From Clostridiales bacterium (lineage in GTDB: Bacteria > Bacillota > Clostridia > Oscillospirales > Oscillospiraceae), in contig JALFOM010000045.1 in the NCBI GenBank assembly GCA_022782265.1, forward strand, positions 1 through 37,206: a DNA stretch of 37,206 nucleotides, read 5' to 3'. Under the pieces are notes generated by a model that made no database searches, was not told the origin of the DNA, and was given only the letters and a program-made list of their open reading frames with translations. A program made the translations under genes and the position numbers. Below, one piece after another: positions 14,790 through 23,697 of this stretch. The first letter of the stretch is position 1. The number at the start of each line of letters is the position of its first letter.

Positions 14790-17700
14790 TTATTCTTTGA
14801 TCTGCAAAAGTTCCAGCGGATTTTTCTTGGTGGCGATAAAGGCGGTAACGCCGGCTCCGGCCAGACAGCCCGCCGTGTACAAAATCAGCTGCAAGACCAG
14901 GGATTGGGGCGCTGACACGCCGGGCAGAAGCAGCAGCACAACGAGCAGACCCAGACAGAGCCCCGTCAGCGCGGGCAAAAGCTGTCCCAGGGCCATGGAG
15001 CCCACTGTGCGGCGGCGGGGCAGACCCAGCACCCGGAGAATGGAGATCTCCCGTCCGCATTGGACTACCAGCAGGGAGGCCAGCGCCCCGGCGGCCACCA
15101 CCGCCAGGACCTGCACCACCGGGTAGAGCACCCGCAGCAGAGTGTTGCTCCGCTCCAGCGGCTCCACGGCCTGGGTGAGCTCCGTATCCCGCATGACGAA
15201 GATCAGCTCCGTCAGCGCGCTGCTCCCGGTCAGCACCTGCTCCGCAAATTCGCGAAATTCCGGCAGTTCCTTGTTTTGCGCCGGGTCAATGCGGAAGGAA
15301 TAGCTGGTGTAGGCATAAGACTGGCCGTTTTCCTCCAGCAGGGGGATCAGGGTCTGGGCGCTGAAAATGACGTCGCAGGGGATCTCGTCCGAAGAGAGGT
15401 AATAGCCCACAATGTCGGCAGGCTGGTAATAGTCAGACCAGAACAGCATGATCTGCTCTCCCGGCTGGGTGTTCAGCAGACGGATCAGGTCTGAGGAGAG
15501 GACCACCGCGTTGTCACCCAGCGCGCCGGAGAAGAAATCCTCATCGGCGACCGAGGGATCACAGTAGATGATGGAGAGACTGCCGTTTTGAAGCTCCGCG
15601 CAGTCCTCCGCGGACCAGTAAGCCCGGTAGCTGGGCCCAACCACATATTCGCCTTCCTGTTCCCCGGCGGTCTCCGTTTCCGGGAGAGTTTTGCCCTGGG
15701 GCAGGGCGGCGCTGCCGGTATTAAACTCGGAGCTTACATCCAGTATGCCGCCGGCCACCTTGTTGACCTGGGCAAACAGGCCTTTCTCCTCCAGCGCCCT
15801 GGCCATATCCCCGGGGAAGAAAGCATAACCGGGCACATAGGCGCCGCTCTTGTTGAGAATCTGCCCGTCCACCTCCACGGTGGTGTACAACTGATCCATC
15901 CGCTCCTGGTTGCTGACAATGCTGCTCTGCAAAAAGCACAGGCCCACCAGAAAACAGGCTGCCGTCAGCAGAGAGAGGAGACTTTGCCCGCGCCTGCGGA
16001 CAAAATGCCGCAGCACCCAGCGCATGTCGCAGACCAGGCCTCTGCCGGCCTTACCGGCAGGCGGCGGGGTGAACAGCCCCTCCCGGCTGACAGAAAGCGG
16101 GGACGCCGGAACACCGGACGGCAGGGCCGGGGAGTTTGCTCCTTCGTTTTTACCTCTCTGCGCTTCGGGCCGGGCGTTGGCCTGAAGCTGCTCCAGCACG
16201 GGCCGACCGGTGAGGGAAAGCAGGGCGGCAAGGCTGAGCAGCAGGAAAAGAAGCACCATGGGCAGGGTCAGTACCGCCATATTGCCCGGGGAGAAATGAA
16301 TGCTGACAGGATAATCCGCGGCGATGCCGGACAGGGTCTGGCGCACCTTGTCCAGCCCGTAGTGATAGGCAAACACGCTGCCCAGCAGGATGCCCGCCGT
16401 GCCGATGAGCCCCAAAGGCAGCATGGCCTGGGCTACCAGACTGCGCCGTTTGCAGCCCAGCGCCCGCTGCAGGGCCAGCTCTTTGCGGCGGAAAACCGTG
16501 AAGAGAAAGACGGTCAGCACCAGCGCCAGCAGCGCCACCGCGCCGAAAATCACCGCGCTGGTCGTGGCCGACTGATACAGGGGCCGTGCCGCGTCGGCAA
16601 AGTTGGTCCAGCCGTTGGGCACAAAGCTGAACTGCCAGCCCAGAGCAAGAAACTGATCCTCATAGCGCTTCAAAAATTCATCCTGGTCCTCCATGCTGCG
16701 CAGGGCCACGGAGGTATAATACCGGTTGGGGAAAGGCAGGGTGATAAAGTCCTCCGGCAGGCAGTTGTCGGGGATAAAGATGGTGCCGATGTGGCTTTCA
16801 TCCACGCCCCAGCCGGCAGTACAGTATACGATGCCCACGATCTCCAGGCTTTCATGGACAGAGCCCAGCTGATCCAGCGACTTACCCTCTTCGTCCAGGC
16901 TGATGGTGGAGGAATAGGGGGTGTCCAGATCCCAAAGGGTCACATCCAGCCGGTCGCCCACGCCCAAACCACTGGTCTGGGCCAGCTGCAGGGGGATGAC
17001 GCAGACCCGGTTTCCGTTTTCATTGTCGTTAGCGTTCAAAAGCCGGCCTTCCGTGAGAACATAATTCTCGTTAAAGGAGGCCATGGCCGTCATGTCCTTT
17101 GTGGTGATCAGTCCGGAGGAACGGATGTTGATGCTCAGCAGCCGGATATCCTCCTCCACCCCGGCAAGCAGGGGGTCAGTGTAATCGATGGCTTTACCGG
17201 AAGTGAGGGGATAGGCGTAGAGGCCCTGTTCTCCCATGGGCTGGATAAGGAAATAGTTCACGCCGCGCAGATCGATATTGTGCAGCTTCAGCAGGATCTC
17301 CTGCCCGGGCACCAGCTGGGACTGTATGTCCTGAATCTCCTGGGGATCGTTGCTGAAATACAGAAAGGACACAGAGGGCAGGCCCACAAGGGTGTCCGGC
17401 AAGCCTTCGATCAAGGTCCAGCTCCCCACGGAGCAGGACAGGCGGTAGCGGTAGATCTCGCCCAGAACGTCGTAGTCCCCCTCCTGCACGTCGGGCGTGC
17501 TGCAACGGCCACGCAGATAGTATGAGGAGTAGGCCGGATCTGTCAGGTATTGGGCCACAGTGGCGGCGGTGTAATGGTCGTCCATGGTGTAGGTGCCACA
17601 GCGCTGCACGTCGATCAGGGAGACCAGGTCGCTGTCCTCGATCAGGTCCAGACAGACGCTGATATCCCGCTGATCCGGGTCGCCGGACAGGGGCGAGAAG

Positions 17701-17873
17701 CTGCCGTAGGCCCGGTAGTAACCGCCGATCTCATTGATAGCGTCGGACAGCACCCAGCCCTGCAAGGCCTGGGTCAGAAAGGCCGCGCAGCAGATGGCGC
17801 AGAGCAGACACAGGCACAGCACCCTCACCGGCTGCCGCAGGCTGGAGCGCAGACTGATATTTTTCCGAAACAT
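14790..17873 (-). CDS. FtsX-like permease of an ABC exporter, 1027 aa
   Basis: A fused permease with two FtsX-type modules. One TM helix lies near residues 18-40, followed by a large extracytoplasmic domain (about 45-430). FtsX domain 1 is at about 432-555 (ATTSAVIFGAVALLALVLTV and a coupling stretch RRKELALQRALGCKRRSLV). A Pro/Gly-rich linker leads to another TM at about 625-650, a second large outer domain, and FtsX domain 2 in the last 120 residues (REISILRVLGLPRRRTVGSM). Such permeases handle lipoproteins, peptides or antibiotic sensing at the membrane. AGGAGG precedes the ATG, and a TTGACA-17-TATACT promoter lies 70 bases upstream. The divergent BlaI/BlaR-type genes suggest control by cell-envelope stress. 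Confidence 0.92.
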   Translation of the reverse strand: MFRKNISLRSSLRQPVRVLCLCLLCAICCAAFLTQALQGWVLSDAINEIGGYYRAYGSFSPLSGDPDQRDISVCLDLIEDSDLVSLIDVQRCGTYTMDDHYTAATVAQYLTDPAYSSYYLRGRCSTPDVQEGDYDVLGEIYRYRLSCSVGSWTLIEGLPDTLVGLPSVSFLYFSNDPQEIQDIQSQLVPGQEILLKLHNIDLRGVNYFLIQPMGEQGLYAYPLTSGKAIDYTDPLLAGVEEDIRLLSINIRSSGLITTKDMTAMASFNENYVLTEGRLLNANDNENGNRVCVIPLQLAQTSGLGVGDRLDVTLWDLDTPYSSTISLDEEGKSLDQLGSVHESLEIVGIVYCTAGWGVDESHIGTIFIPDNCLPEDFITLPFPNRYYTSVALRSMEDQDEFLKRYEDQFLALGWQFSFVPNGWTNFADAARPLYQSATTSAVIFGAVALLALVLTVFLFTVFRRKELALQRALGCKRRSLVAQAMLPLGLIGTAGILLGSVFAYHYGLDKVRQTLSGIAADYPVSIHFSPGNMAVLTLPMVLLFLLLSLAALLSLTGRPVLEQLQANARPEAQRGKNEGANSPALPSGVPASPLSVSREGLFTPPPAGKAGRGLVCDMRWVLRHFVRRRGQSLLSLLTAACFLVGLCFLQSSIVSNQERMDQLYTTVEVDGQILNKSGAYVPGYAFFPGDMARALEEKGLFAQVNKVAGGILDVSSEFNTGSAALPQGKTLPETETAGEQEGEYVVGPSYRAYWSAEDCAELQNGSLSIIYCDPSVADEDFFSGALGDNAVVLSSDLIRLLNTQPGEQIMLFWSDYYQPADIVGYYLSSDEIPCDVIFSAQTLIPLLEENGQSYAYTSYSFRIDPAQNKELPEFREFAEQVLTGSSALTELIFVMRDTELTQAVEPLERSNTLLRVLYPVVQVLAVVAAGALASLLVVQCGREISILRVLGLPRRRTVGSMALGQLLPALTGLCLGLLVVLLLLPGVSAPQSLVLQLILYTAGCLAGAGVTAFIATKKNPLELLQIKE

Positions 17874-17940
17874 GGCGTTCCCTCCTATTCGGATAAGCTT
17901 CTGCTGAAAAACAATTCAAATCAAATGGAATAGTAAAGCA

Positions 17941-17969
17941 AGTATAAACCGGCGTTTCCGCCTTGTCAA
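17941..17969 (-). promoter_or_regulatory. Promoter of the FtsX-type ABC exporter
   Basis: On the minus strand a perfect TTGACA (17964-17969) is separated by 17 bases from TATACT (17941-17946). The spacer holds a small inverted repeat (GGCG, GAAA, CGCC). Confidence 0.78.
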
Positions 17970-17970
17970 T

Positions 17971-17988
17971 AACGATTTAATTATCGTT
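17971..17988. promoter_or_regulatory. Candidate operator between the divergent promoters
   Basis: An inverted repeat AACGAT-TTAATT-ATCGTT placed between the -35 boxes of the ABC exporter and the blaI-type promoters, next to the exporter's -35. It is a candidate site for the adjacent BlaI/MecI-type repressor. It does not match the textbook TACA-TGTA BlaI operator, so the link is inferred from position. Confidence 0.45.
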
Positions 17989-18001
17989 GAACAGATCAAT
18001 C

Positions 18002-18030
18002 TTGACAGCACAGCGTATTATGGTTAGAAT
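18002..18030 (+). promoter_or_regulatory. Promoter of the blaI-type/blaR-type operon
   Basis: TTGACA (18002-18007), a 17-base spacer and TAGAAT (18025-18030), about 30 bases before the GTG start of the regulator. Confidence 0.8.
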
Positions 18031-18061
18031 AGGCGGGACTATCCGATATGAGGTGACCGTA

Positions 18062-18469
18062 GTGATCTCAAACAATGAATACAATATCCTTCTCACCATC
18101 TGGAAGGCGGGGCACGCCCTGTCCGCCCAGGAGATCGTGGAGAATATGGAGGACAAGAGCTTTAAAGACCGAACCATACATTCCATCCTTACGGCCATGC
18201 TGGAAAAGGGGCTGATTTTTGTAGACGGGCAGCGGCTGTCCTCCCGGATCTACTGCCGGCTGTTCAACACCAGTCTGAGCTTTGAGCAGTTCCAGTCCCG
18301 GCAGATCATGGACAGCCCGGTCTACCGGCAGGACAAGGCCCAGGTGCTGCCCGGCATCCTCTCTGCGCTGGTTGAGGACGAGGATATCGGCCCGGACACG
18401 CTGGATAAGCTGGAAGCGCTTTTAAAAGAGAGAAAGAAGAGGCTTAGGGATGAGGCTGACGGCATATAA
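18062..18469 (+). CDS. BlaI/MecI/CopY-family transcriptional repressor
   Basis: A 135-residue winged-helix repressor. The DNA-binding half shows the family pattern: EYNILLTIWKAGHALSAQEI, then DRTIHSILTAMLEKGLIFVD with the recognition helix at TIHSILTAML. The C-terminal dimerisation part is helical and charged. In BlaI proteins a protease cut inside this region relieves repression. The start is GTG at 18062, six bases after GAGGTG; upstream in-frame extension back to 17987 would run through the promoter. The gene overlaps the M56 sensor by 20 bases, the classic blaI-blaR1 arrangement. Its likely targets are its own operon and the divergent exporter. Confidence 0.92.
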   Translation: MISNNEYNILLTIWKAGHALSAQEIVENMEDKSFKDRTIHSILTAMLEKGLIFVDGQRLSSRIYCRLFNTSLSFEQFQSRQIMDSPVYRQDKAQVLPGILSALVEDEDIGPDTLDKLEALLKERKKRLRDEADGI

Positions 18470-19583
18470 TCTGATCATGTCCCTTGTATGGAGCAGCCTG
18501 TGCATTGTTATCTTTTGCCTGCTCCGCAGGAACTACAACTTCATTCAGAAATACGGTGTCTTTCCGCTGATCGCGGTTTTGCTGCTGGGCCTGTTCCGCT
18601 TTTTTGTGCCCATCGAGCTGCCTTATACCAGGCTCATTCAATCCTACGACATTCTCCCGGGCATTCAGCAGTGGTCAAGGCGGAGCAGCGGACTGTTTTC
18701 CCTGTCCTACGGGGCGCTGCTGTTGGGCCTTTGGGCCGCCGTGTCCACGATTTTAGCGGCAAGGCTTTTTCTCGGCATTGCCCTGCAGCGGCGGGCCATC
18801 GCCCAACTCCCCCGTCTGGACAGCGAGGATGCGGAGCGAGCCATGGAAGAGCTGCTCGCCGGAACAAAACACCGGGGAAAATATACGCTGATCGTCTCCC
18901 CCAAGGTGCAGATCCCCTCGGTGGCCGGCTTCTTTTCACCCACGGTGCTGCTGCCGGATATGGAGCTGAGCCGGGAGGAGCTGAAATACATTCTGCGCCA
19001 TGAGCTCAGCCACTTTGCCGGCCGGGACGCCTGGGTGAAGCTGTTTATCGGCATTTTCCAGGCAATATTCTGGTGGAACCCGCTGGTCTACGGGCTGAGA
19101 AAGGATCTGGACTATGTTCTGGAGCTGCGCTGTGACGCCCGCGCGGTCCGGGAGCTGAGCGGGGAGCAGCGCATCGGCTATGTGGAGGCGGTGTGCTCCG
19201 TGATCCGTCAGGCAAAGGGCCAGGACAGCGCCATGCCGAATTACGCTCTGGCGCTCAGCGGACGATACGGCAAAAGCATGCTGGTGGAGCGGATGAAGCT
19301 GGTCCTCTCCCAAAACACGCCCGCACGCAGGCTGCCCGCTTTTTTCGTTTGCGCAATGGTCCTGTTCCTGCTGGCCTCCTATGCGGTGGTTATCCAGCCG
19401 GCAAGTGAACCCCCGGTAGAAGAGATAGAGGGATATGTTGCGATCACGCCGGAAACGGCCTATATTCGCCACGAAGACGGCCATTACTTCCTTTGTGTCG
19501 AAGGAAGCTTTGTAACAGAAATACTTCCCGAGGAGCTAAAAACCGCACCCTATGACAGTCTGGAGATCCGGGAGGGAGGATAA
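18450..19583 (+). CDS. M56-family membrane metalloprotease sensor (BlaR1/MecR1-like)
   Basis: A 377-residue sensor-protease. TM helices lie near residues 7-27, 35-55 and 85-108. The cytoplasmic zinc-protease domain has HELSH (the HExxH motif, in ILRHELSHFAGRDAWVKL) and the downstream helix with ELRCDARAV typical of M56. A fourth TM helix (LPAFFVCAMVLFLLASYAVV) is at about 290-312. Only about 65 residues follow outside the membrane, so it lacks the 250-residue penicillin-binding domain of BlaR1/MecR1. It therefore probably senses something other than covalent beta-lactam binding. A terminator follows directly. Confidence 0.92.
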   Translation: MRLTAYNLIMSLVWSSLCIVIFCLLRRNYNFIQKYGVFPLIAVLLLGLFRFFVPIELPYTRLIQSYDILPGIQQWSRRSSGLFSLSYGALLLGLWAAVSTILAARLFLGIALQRRAIAQLPRLDSEDAERAMEELLAGTKHRGKYTLIVSPKVQIPSVAGFFSPTVLLPDMELSREELKYILRHELSHFAGRDAWVKLFIGIFQAIFWWNPLVYGLRKDLDYVLELRCDARAVRELSGEQRIGYVEAVCSVIRQAKGQDSAMPNYALALSGRYGKSMLVERMKLVLSQNTPARRLPAFFVCAMVLFLLASYAVVIQPASEPPVEEIEGYVAITPETAYIRHEDGHYFLCVEGSFVTEILPEELKTAPYDSLEIREGG

Positions 19584-19589
19584 GAAAAC

Positions 19590-19635
19590 AGACAGGCAAG
19601 TCAGTTCGCATTCTGACTTGCCTGTCTTTTCTTTT
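19590..19635 (+). terminator. Intrinsic terminator after the M56 sensor gene
   Basis: A 15-bp perfect stem (AGACAGGCAAGTCAG with its complement ending at 19627), an eight-base loop and TTTCTTTTC. Confidence 0.88.
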
Positions 19636-19651
19636 CCTGCAAAAAAAACAC

Positions 19652-19679
19652 TGGACAAATGGAACAAGATGTGTATAAT
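19652..19679 (+). promoter_or_regulatory. Promoter of the citrate/isocitrate operon
   Basis: TGGACA (19652-19657), a 16-base spacer and a perfect TATAAT (19674-19679), which lies inside a 22-bp palindrome. Confidence 0.72.
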
Positions 19680-19694
19680 TGTATACAATTATAC
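19673..19694. promoter_or_regulatory. Perfect 22-bp palindrome, probable GntR-family operator
   Basis: GTATAATTGTA/TACAATTATAC is perfectly self-complementary and covers the -10 box and the likely start site. Its core TTGTATACAA resembles operators of FadR/FCD-type GntR proteins, and such a regulator is the second gene of the operon. Binding here would block transcription and give autoregulation. Confidence 0.72.
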
Positions 19695-19722
19695 AAGAGC
19701 ACAAAAAAGGAGGCAATACGGG

Positions 19723-21105
19723 ATGCTGGAGCTTTCGTCCAAGACCAATCTGCTGGAGGAAAACGACTATAAATACTCTCTCCAGGATGTGCCGAAACCG
19801 ATCCTGTACCGGGATGTATACAGCTATGACCAGGTGCCCAAGGTGGCCTTTAACCACCGGCGGGTGCCCATGAACATGCCCGAGGACATCTGGATCACAG
19901 ACACCACCTTCCGGGACGGGCAGCAGTCCGTAAACCCCTATACCCCGGATCAGATCGTGGACCTGTACAAACTGATGGCCAGGCTGGGCGGGCCCTACGG
20001 CATCATCCGCCAGACGGAGTTTTTCATCTACAGCCAGAAAGACCGGGAGGCGGTAGAGCGCTGCATGGACTTAGGGCTCCGCTTCCCGGAGATCACCACC
20101 TGGATCCGGGCCAGCAAGGAGGATTTCCGGCTGGTGCGGGATCTGGGCATCCGGGAGACGGGGATTCTGGTCTCCTGCAGCGATTACCACATTTTCAAAA
20201 AGCTGAAAATGACCCGCAGGCAGGCCATGGAGCACTACCTGGCCACGGTGAAGGACGCCTTTGACGCGGGGGTCATGCCCCGCTGCCATCTGGAGGATAT
20301 CACCAGGGCGGACTTTTACGGTTTTGTGGTGCCCTTTGTCAACGAGCTGATGAAGCTGTCCCAGGAGGCGGGCATCCCGCTGCGCATCCGGGCCTGCGAC
20401 ACCATGGGCTACGGCGTGCCCTATACGGAGGTGGCCCTGCCCCGCAGCGTGCCCGGCATCATCTACGGCCTGCAGCACTACTCCGATGTGCAGAGCGAAT
20501 ATCTGGAATGGCACGGCCACAACGACTTTTACAAGGCCGTGGCCAACGCCGCCACAGCCTGGCTCTATGGGGCCAGCGGCGTGAACTGCTCCCTGCTGGG
20601 TATCGGCGAGCGGACAGGGAATATTCCTCTGGAGGCCATGGTGTTTGAATACGCCTCCCTCAGGGGCTCCCTGGACGGCATGGACCCCACGGCAATTACG
20701 GAAATCGCGGACTATTTCACCGAAAAGATCGGCTACAAGCTGCCGCCCATGACCCCCTTTGTGGGCCGGAATTTCAATGTGACCCGGGCGGGTATCCACG
20801 CCGACGGGCTGCTCAAGGACGAGGAGATTTACAACATCTTTGATACGGAAAAGCTGCTGCACCGCCCGGCCATGGTGGCCATCAGCAAAAACTCCGGCCT
20901 TGCGGGCATCGCCTACTGGATCAACCAGAATTACCGGCTGAAGGCCGAAAACATGGTGGAAAAGCACGATGAACTGGTGCAGGAGCTGAAGCTCTGGGTG
21001 GACGCCCAGTATGAGGGCGGGCGCACCGCGTCCCTGTCCACCGAGGAGCTGGAAGAGAAAATCGAGGAGCTCTCCCACGGGAAGCTCAGGAGGCAGGATA
21101 TATGA
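19723..21105 (+). CDS. Citrate (Re)-synthase-like enzyme
   Basis: A DRE-TIM metallolyase of 460 residues, related to homocitrate and isopropylmalate synthases but matching in length and context the Re-citrate synthase of Clostridium kluyveri. It would condense acetyl-CoA with oxaloacetate to citrate. Metal/active-site motifs are ITDTTFRDGQQS (D60, R64, D65), RACDTMGYG, and the HGH pair H264/H266 in EWHGHNDFYKA. A long N-terminal segment (about 50 residues) precedes the barrel. The ATG at 19723 has AAAGGAGG upstream; an in-frame extension to 19552 would run through the terminator and promoter. It is first in an operon with GntR, aconitase and isocitrate dehydrogenase, so the citrate-forming role is well supported over homocitrate or isopropylmalate synthesis. 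Confidence 0.88.
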   Translation: MLELSSKTNLLEENDYKYSLQDVPKPILYRDVYSYDQVPKVAFNHRRVPMNMPEDIWITDTTFRDGQQSVNPYTPDQIVDLYKLMARLGGPYGIIRQTEFFIYSQKDREAVERCMDLGLRFPEITTWIRASKEDFRLVRDLGIRETGILVSCSDYHIFKKLKMTRRQAMEHYLATVKDAFDAGVMPRCHLEDITRADFYGFVVPFVNELMKLSQEAGIPLRIRACDTMGYGVPYTEVALPRSVPGIIYGLQHYSDVQSEYLEWHGHNDFYKAVANAATAWLYGASGVNCSLLGIGERTGNIPLEAMVFEYASLRGSLDGMDPTAITEIADYFTEKIGYKLPPMTPFVGRNFNVTRAGIHADGLLKDEEIYNIFDTEKLLHRPAMVAISKNSGLAGIAYWINQNYRLKAENMVEKHDELVQELKLWVDAQYEGGRTASLSTEELEEKIEELSHGKLRRQDI

Positions 21106-21764
21106 GAGAGCATAAAAGCATTTCCATCGCGGACCAGATCTTTGAGCAGCTTGAGCGGGATATCCTCACCGGCAGGTACCCCAGAGGGGAGGTGCTCAGC
21201 GAAATGCGCCTTTCCACGGAGCTGGGCGTCAGCCGCACACCCATCCGGGAGGCCATACGCCGCCTGGAGCAGGAGCACCTTCTGGAGGAATCCGGACGGG
21301 GCATGGTGGTCGTGGGCATATCCCGGGAGGATATGCTGGATATGTATGAGATCCGCGTAAGGATAGAGGGCCGGGCGGCGGCCCGGGCGGCGGAGAACAT
21401 CAGTGATGAGCAGCTCAAGGAGATGGGCGACATTCTGGATCTGCAGCGCTACTACATTGAAAAACAGGAAAACGGGGCGGCGGACAGCTCCGACCACATC
21501 AAAAATCTGGACTCCCGCTTCCACGAGCTGCTGTATGTGAGCAGCGGCAGCAAGGCCTACCGGGACACCCTTCTGCCCATGCACAAGAAGATGACCAAGT
21601 ACCGCAAAGCCTCCGTAAGCAAACAGAGCCGGGCCGTACACTCCCTTCAGGAGCATTTGGCCATCTATGAGGCCCTGAAAGCCAGAGACGGGAAGCTGGC
21701 CGAGGAGCTGACGGTACGGCATGTGGAAAACGCCAGAGACAGTATTATGAGCATGGAGATATAA
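21102..21764 (+). CDS. GntR-family regulator, FadR/FCD subgroup
   Basis: A 220-residue repressor. The N-terminal winged helix has the GntR signature (LSEMRLSTELGVSRTPIREA, then RLEQEHLLEESGRGMVVV). The C-terminal all-helical FCD ligand domain spans about 75-215, with the metal-site residues D and H of the family visible in NLDSRFHELLYVSSGS and in VHSLQEHLAIYEAL and LTVRHVENA. FCD domains usually bind small organic acids, so citrate or a related acid is a reasonable ligand. The ATG overlaps the citrate synthase stop (ATGA) behind GGAGG. It sits inside the operon it most likely controls through the palindrome at 19673-19694. Confidence 0.93.
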   Translation: MREHKSISIADQIFEQLERDILTGRYPRGEVLSEMRLSTELGVSRTPIREAIRRLEQEHLLEESGRGMVVVGISREDMLDMYEIRVRIEGRAAARAAENISDEQLKEMGDILDLQRYYIEKQENGAADSSDHIKNLDSRFHELLYVSSGSKAYRDTLLPMHKKMTKYRKASVSKQSRAVHSLQEHLAIYEALKARDGKLAEELTVRHVENARDSIMSMEI

Positions 21765-21768
21765 GGCA

Positions 21769-23697
21769 ATGGGAAGGAATATTGTTGAAAAAATTGTCGC
21801 GGCCCACCTGGTGGGCGGCAGCATGGTCCCCGGTGAGGAGGCCGCCCTGCGGATCGACCAGACCCTGACCCAGGACGCCACCGGCACTATGGCCTATCTG
21901 GAATTTGAGTCCATGGGTCTGGACCGGGTAAAGACGGAGCGCTCCGTGGCCTATATCGACCATAACACCCTCCAGTCCGGCTTTGAAAACGCCGACGACC
22001 ATCGCTACATCCAGTCGGTGGCGAAAAAGCATGGGATCTGGTTTTCCCGCCCGGGCAACGGCATCTGTCATCAGGTGCATCTGGAGCGCTTCGGCGTGCC
22101 GGGCAAGACCCTGATCGGCTCCGACAGTCACACCCCCACCGCCGGTGGCCTGGGTATGCTGGCCTTCGGCGCCGGCGGCCTGGACGTGGCGGTGGCCATG
22201 GGCGGCGGCGCCTACTACATCACCATGCCGAAGGTAATCAAGGTGGAGCTCTCCGGCGCACTGCGGCCCTTTGTGACCGCCAAGGACGTGAGCCTGGAAA
22301 TTCTGCGCATCCTGTCTGTCAAAGGCGGGGTGGGCTATGTGATCGAGTGGGGCGGCGAGGGCGTAAAGACCCTCAGCGTGCCCGAGCGGGCCACCATCAC
22401 CAACATGGGCGCGGAGCTGGGGGCCACCAGCTCCATCTTCCCCTCCGATGAGCAGACCCGGAAGTTTTTGCAGGCCCAAGGCAGGGAAGGGGACTTTGTC
22501 CCCCTGGCAAGCGACCCGGACGCGAAATACGACCGGGTGATCGAAATCGACCTGTCCGCCCTGGAGCCCCTGATCGCCTGCCCCCACATGCCCGACAATG
22601 TGGTGACAGTCAGCAGCCTGAAGGGCACGAAGGTGGATCAGGTCTGCATCGGCTCCTGCACCAACTCTTCTCTTCTGGATATGCTGAAGGCCGCAGCGCT
22701 TTTGAAGGGCCGGACCATCGCGCCGGGCGTCAGCCTTTCCGTGTCCCCCGGCTCAAAGCAGGTGCTGACCATGCTCGCCGACAGCGGCGCGCTGTCGGAT
22801 ATCCTGGCCAGCGGTGCAAGACTGCTGGAATGTGCCTGCGGCCCCTGCATTGGCATGGGCTTTTCCCCCAACTCCGGCGGCGTCAGCCTGCGCACCTTTA
22901 ACCGCAACTTCCTGGGCCGCAGCGGCACGGCGGACGCCAGGGTCTACCTGGTCTCGCCGGAGACGGCGGTGGCCTCGGCCATTACCGGGGAAATCACCGA
23001 CCCCAGGACACTGGGCCTTGACAAGATAGAAGTGAGCCTGCCGGAGCGCTTCAAAATTGACGACAGCGCCGTCCTGCCCCCGGCTTCCCCTGAGGAGGCG
23101 GCGGAGGTGGAGGTCCTGCGGGGCCCCAATATCAAGGAGCTGCCCCAGGGGAGAGCTTTGGGGGACAGCGTCAGCGCAGAACTGACGCTGAAGCTGGGCG
23201 ACAACATCACCACCGACCACATCATGCCCGCCGGGGCGAAGATCCTGCCCTATCGCTCCAATATCCCCAAGCTGTCGGAATTCTGCTTCGGCGTCTGTGA
23301 CAGCAGCTTCCCGGAGCGGGCCAAGGCCGCGGGACAGAGCATCATTGTAGGCGGCGCAAACTACGGCCAGGGCTCCTCCCGGGAGCACGCGGCGCTGGTG
23401 CCCCTGTATCTGGGCGTGCGGGCGGTAATCGCCAAGAGCTTTGCCCGCATCCACGCGGCAAACCTGGTGAACGCGGGCATCCTGCCCCTGACGTTCAAAG
23501 ACCCGGCGGACTACGACGCACTGAAACAGGGCGACAGACTGGCGCTCTGCGGCATCGACGCGGGGTTGGAAAGCGGCACGGTCTATCTTCAGGCCGGAGA
23601 GCGGCGCATGGAGCTTAGCTGCGCCTTCTCACCCCGGCAGAGGGCTATCCTCAGAGCGGGCGGACTGCTCAATTATACGAAAGAAGGACATCGGTGA
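21769..23697 (+). CDS. Aconitate hydratase
   Basis: A 642-residue aconitase of the short bacterial/mitochondrial-like group, interconverting citrate and isocitrate with a [4Fe-4S] cluster. Cluster Cys ligands are C297 (in CIGSCTNSS) and C357 and C360 (CACGPCIGMG). Substrate-binding motifs include IGSDSHTPTAGGLGMLAFGAGG near the N-terminus (as SDSHTP) and the swivel-domain loop YGQGSSREHAAL. It lies four bases after the GntR stop. Homoaconitase or isopropylmalate isomerase is less likely, because those are normally split or shorter and the neighbours are citrate and isocitrate enzymes. Confidence 0.94.
   Translation: MGRNIVEKIVAAHLVGGSMVPGEEAALRIDQTLTQDATGTMAYLEFESMGLDRVKTERSVAYIDHNTLQSGFENADDHRYIQSVAKKHGIWFSRPGNGICHQVHLERFGVPGKTLIGSDSHTPTAGGLGMLAFGAGGLDVAVAMGGGAYYITMPKVIKVELSGALRPFVTAKDVSLEILRILSVKGGVGYVIEWGGEGVKTLSVPERATITNMGAELGATSSIFPSDEQTRKFLQAQGREGDFVPLASDPDAKYDRVIEIDLSALEPLIACPHMPDNVVTVSSLKGTKVDQVCIGSCTNSSLLDMLKAAALLKGRTIAPGVSLSVSPGSKQVLTMLADSGALSDILASGARLLECACGPCIGMGFSPNSGGVSLRTFNRNFLGRSGTADARVYLVSPETAVASAITGEITDPRTLGLDKIEVSLPERFKIDDSAVLPPASPEEAAEVEVLRGPNIKELPQGRALGDSVSAELTLKLGDNITTDHIMPAGAKILPYRSNIPKLSEFCFGVCDSSFPERAKAAGQSIIVGGANYGQGSSREHAALVPLYLGVRAVIAKSFARIHAANLVNAGILPLTFKDPADYDALKQGDRLALCGIDAGLESGTVYLQAGERRMELSCAFSPRQRAILRAGGLLNYTKEGHR

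Noticed and set aside
18450-19583. True beta-lactam sensor BlaR1/MecR1 with a nearby beta-lactamase
   Set aside because: The penicillin-binding sensor domain is missing and no beta-lactamase gene is in the window; only the M56 protease part is shared.
19552-19722. Upstream in-frame extension of the citrate synthase gene
   Set aside because: It would translate the terminator, promoter and operator of the operon; the ATG at 19723 has an AAAGGAGG site.
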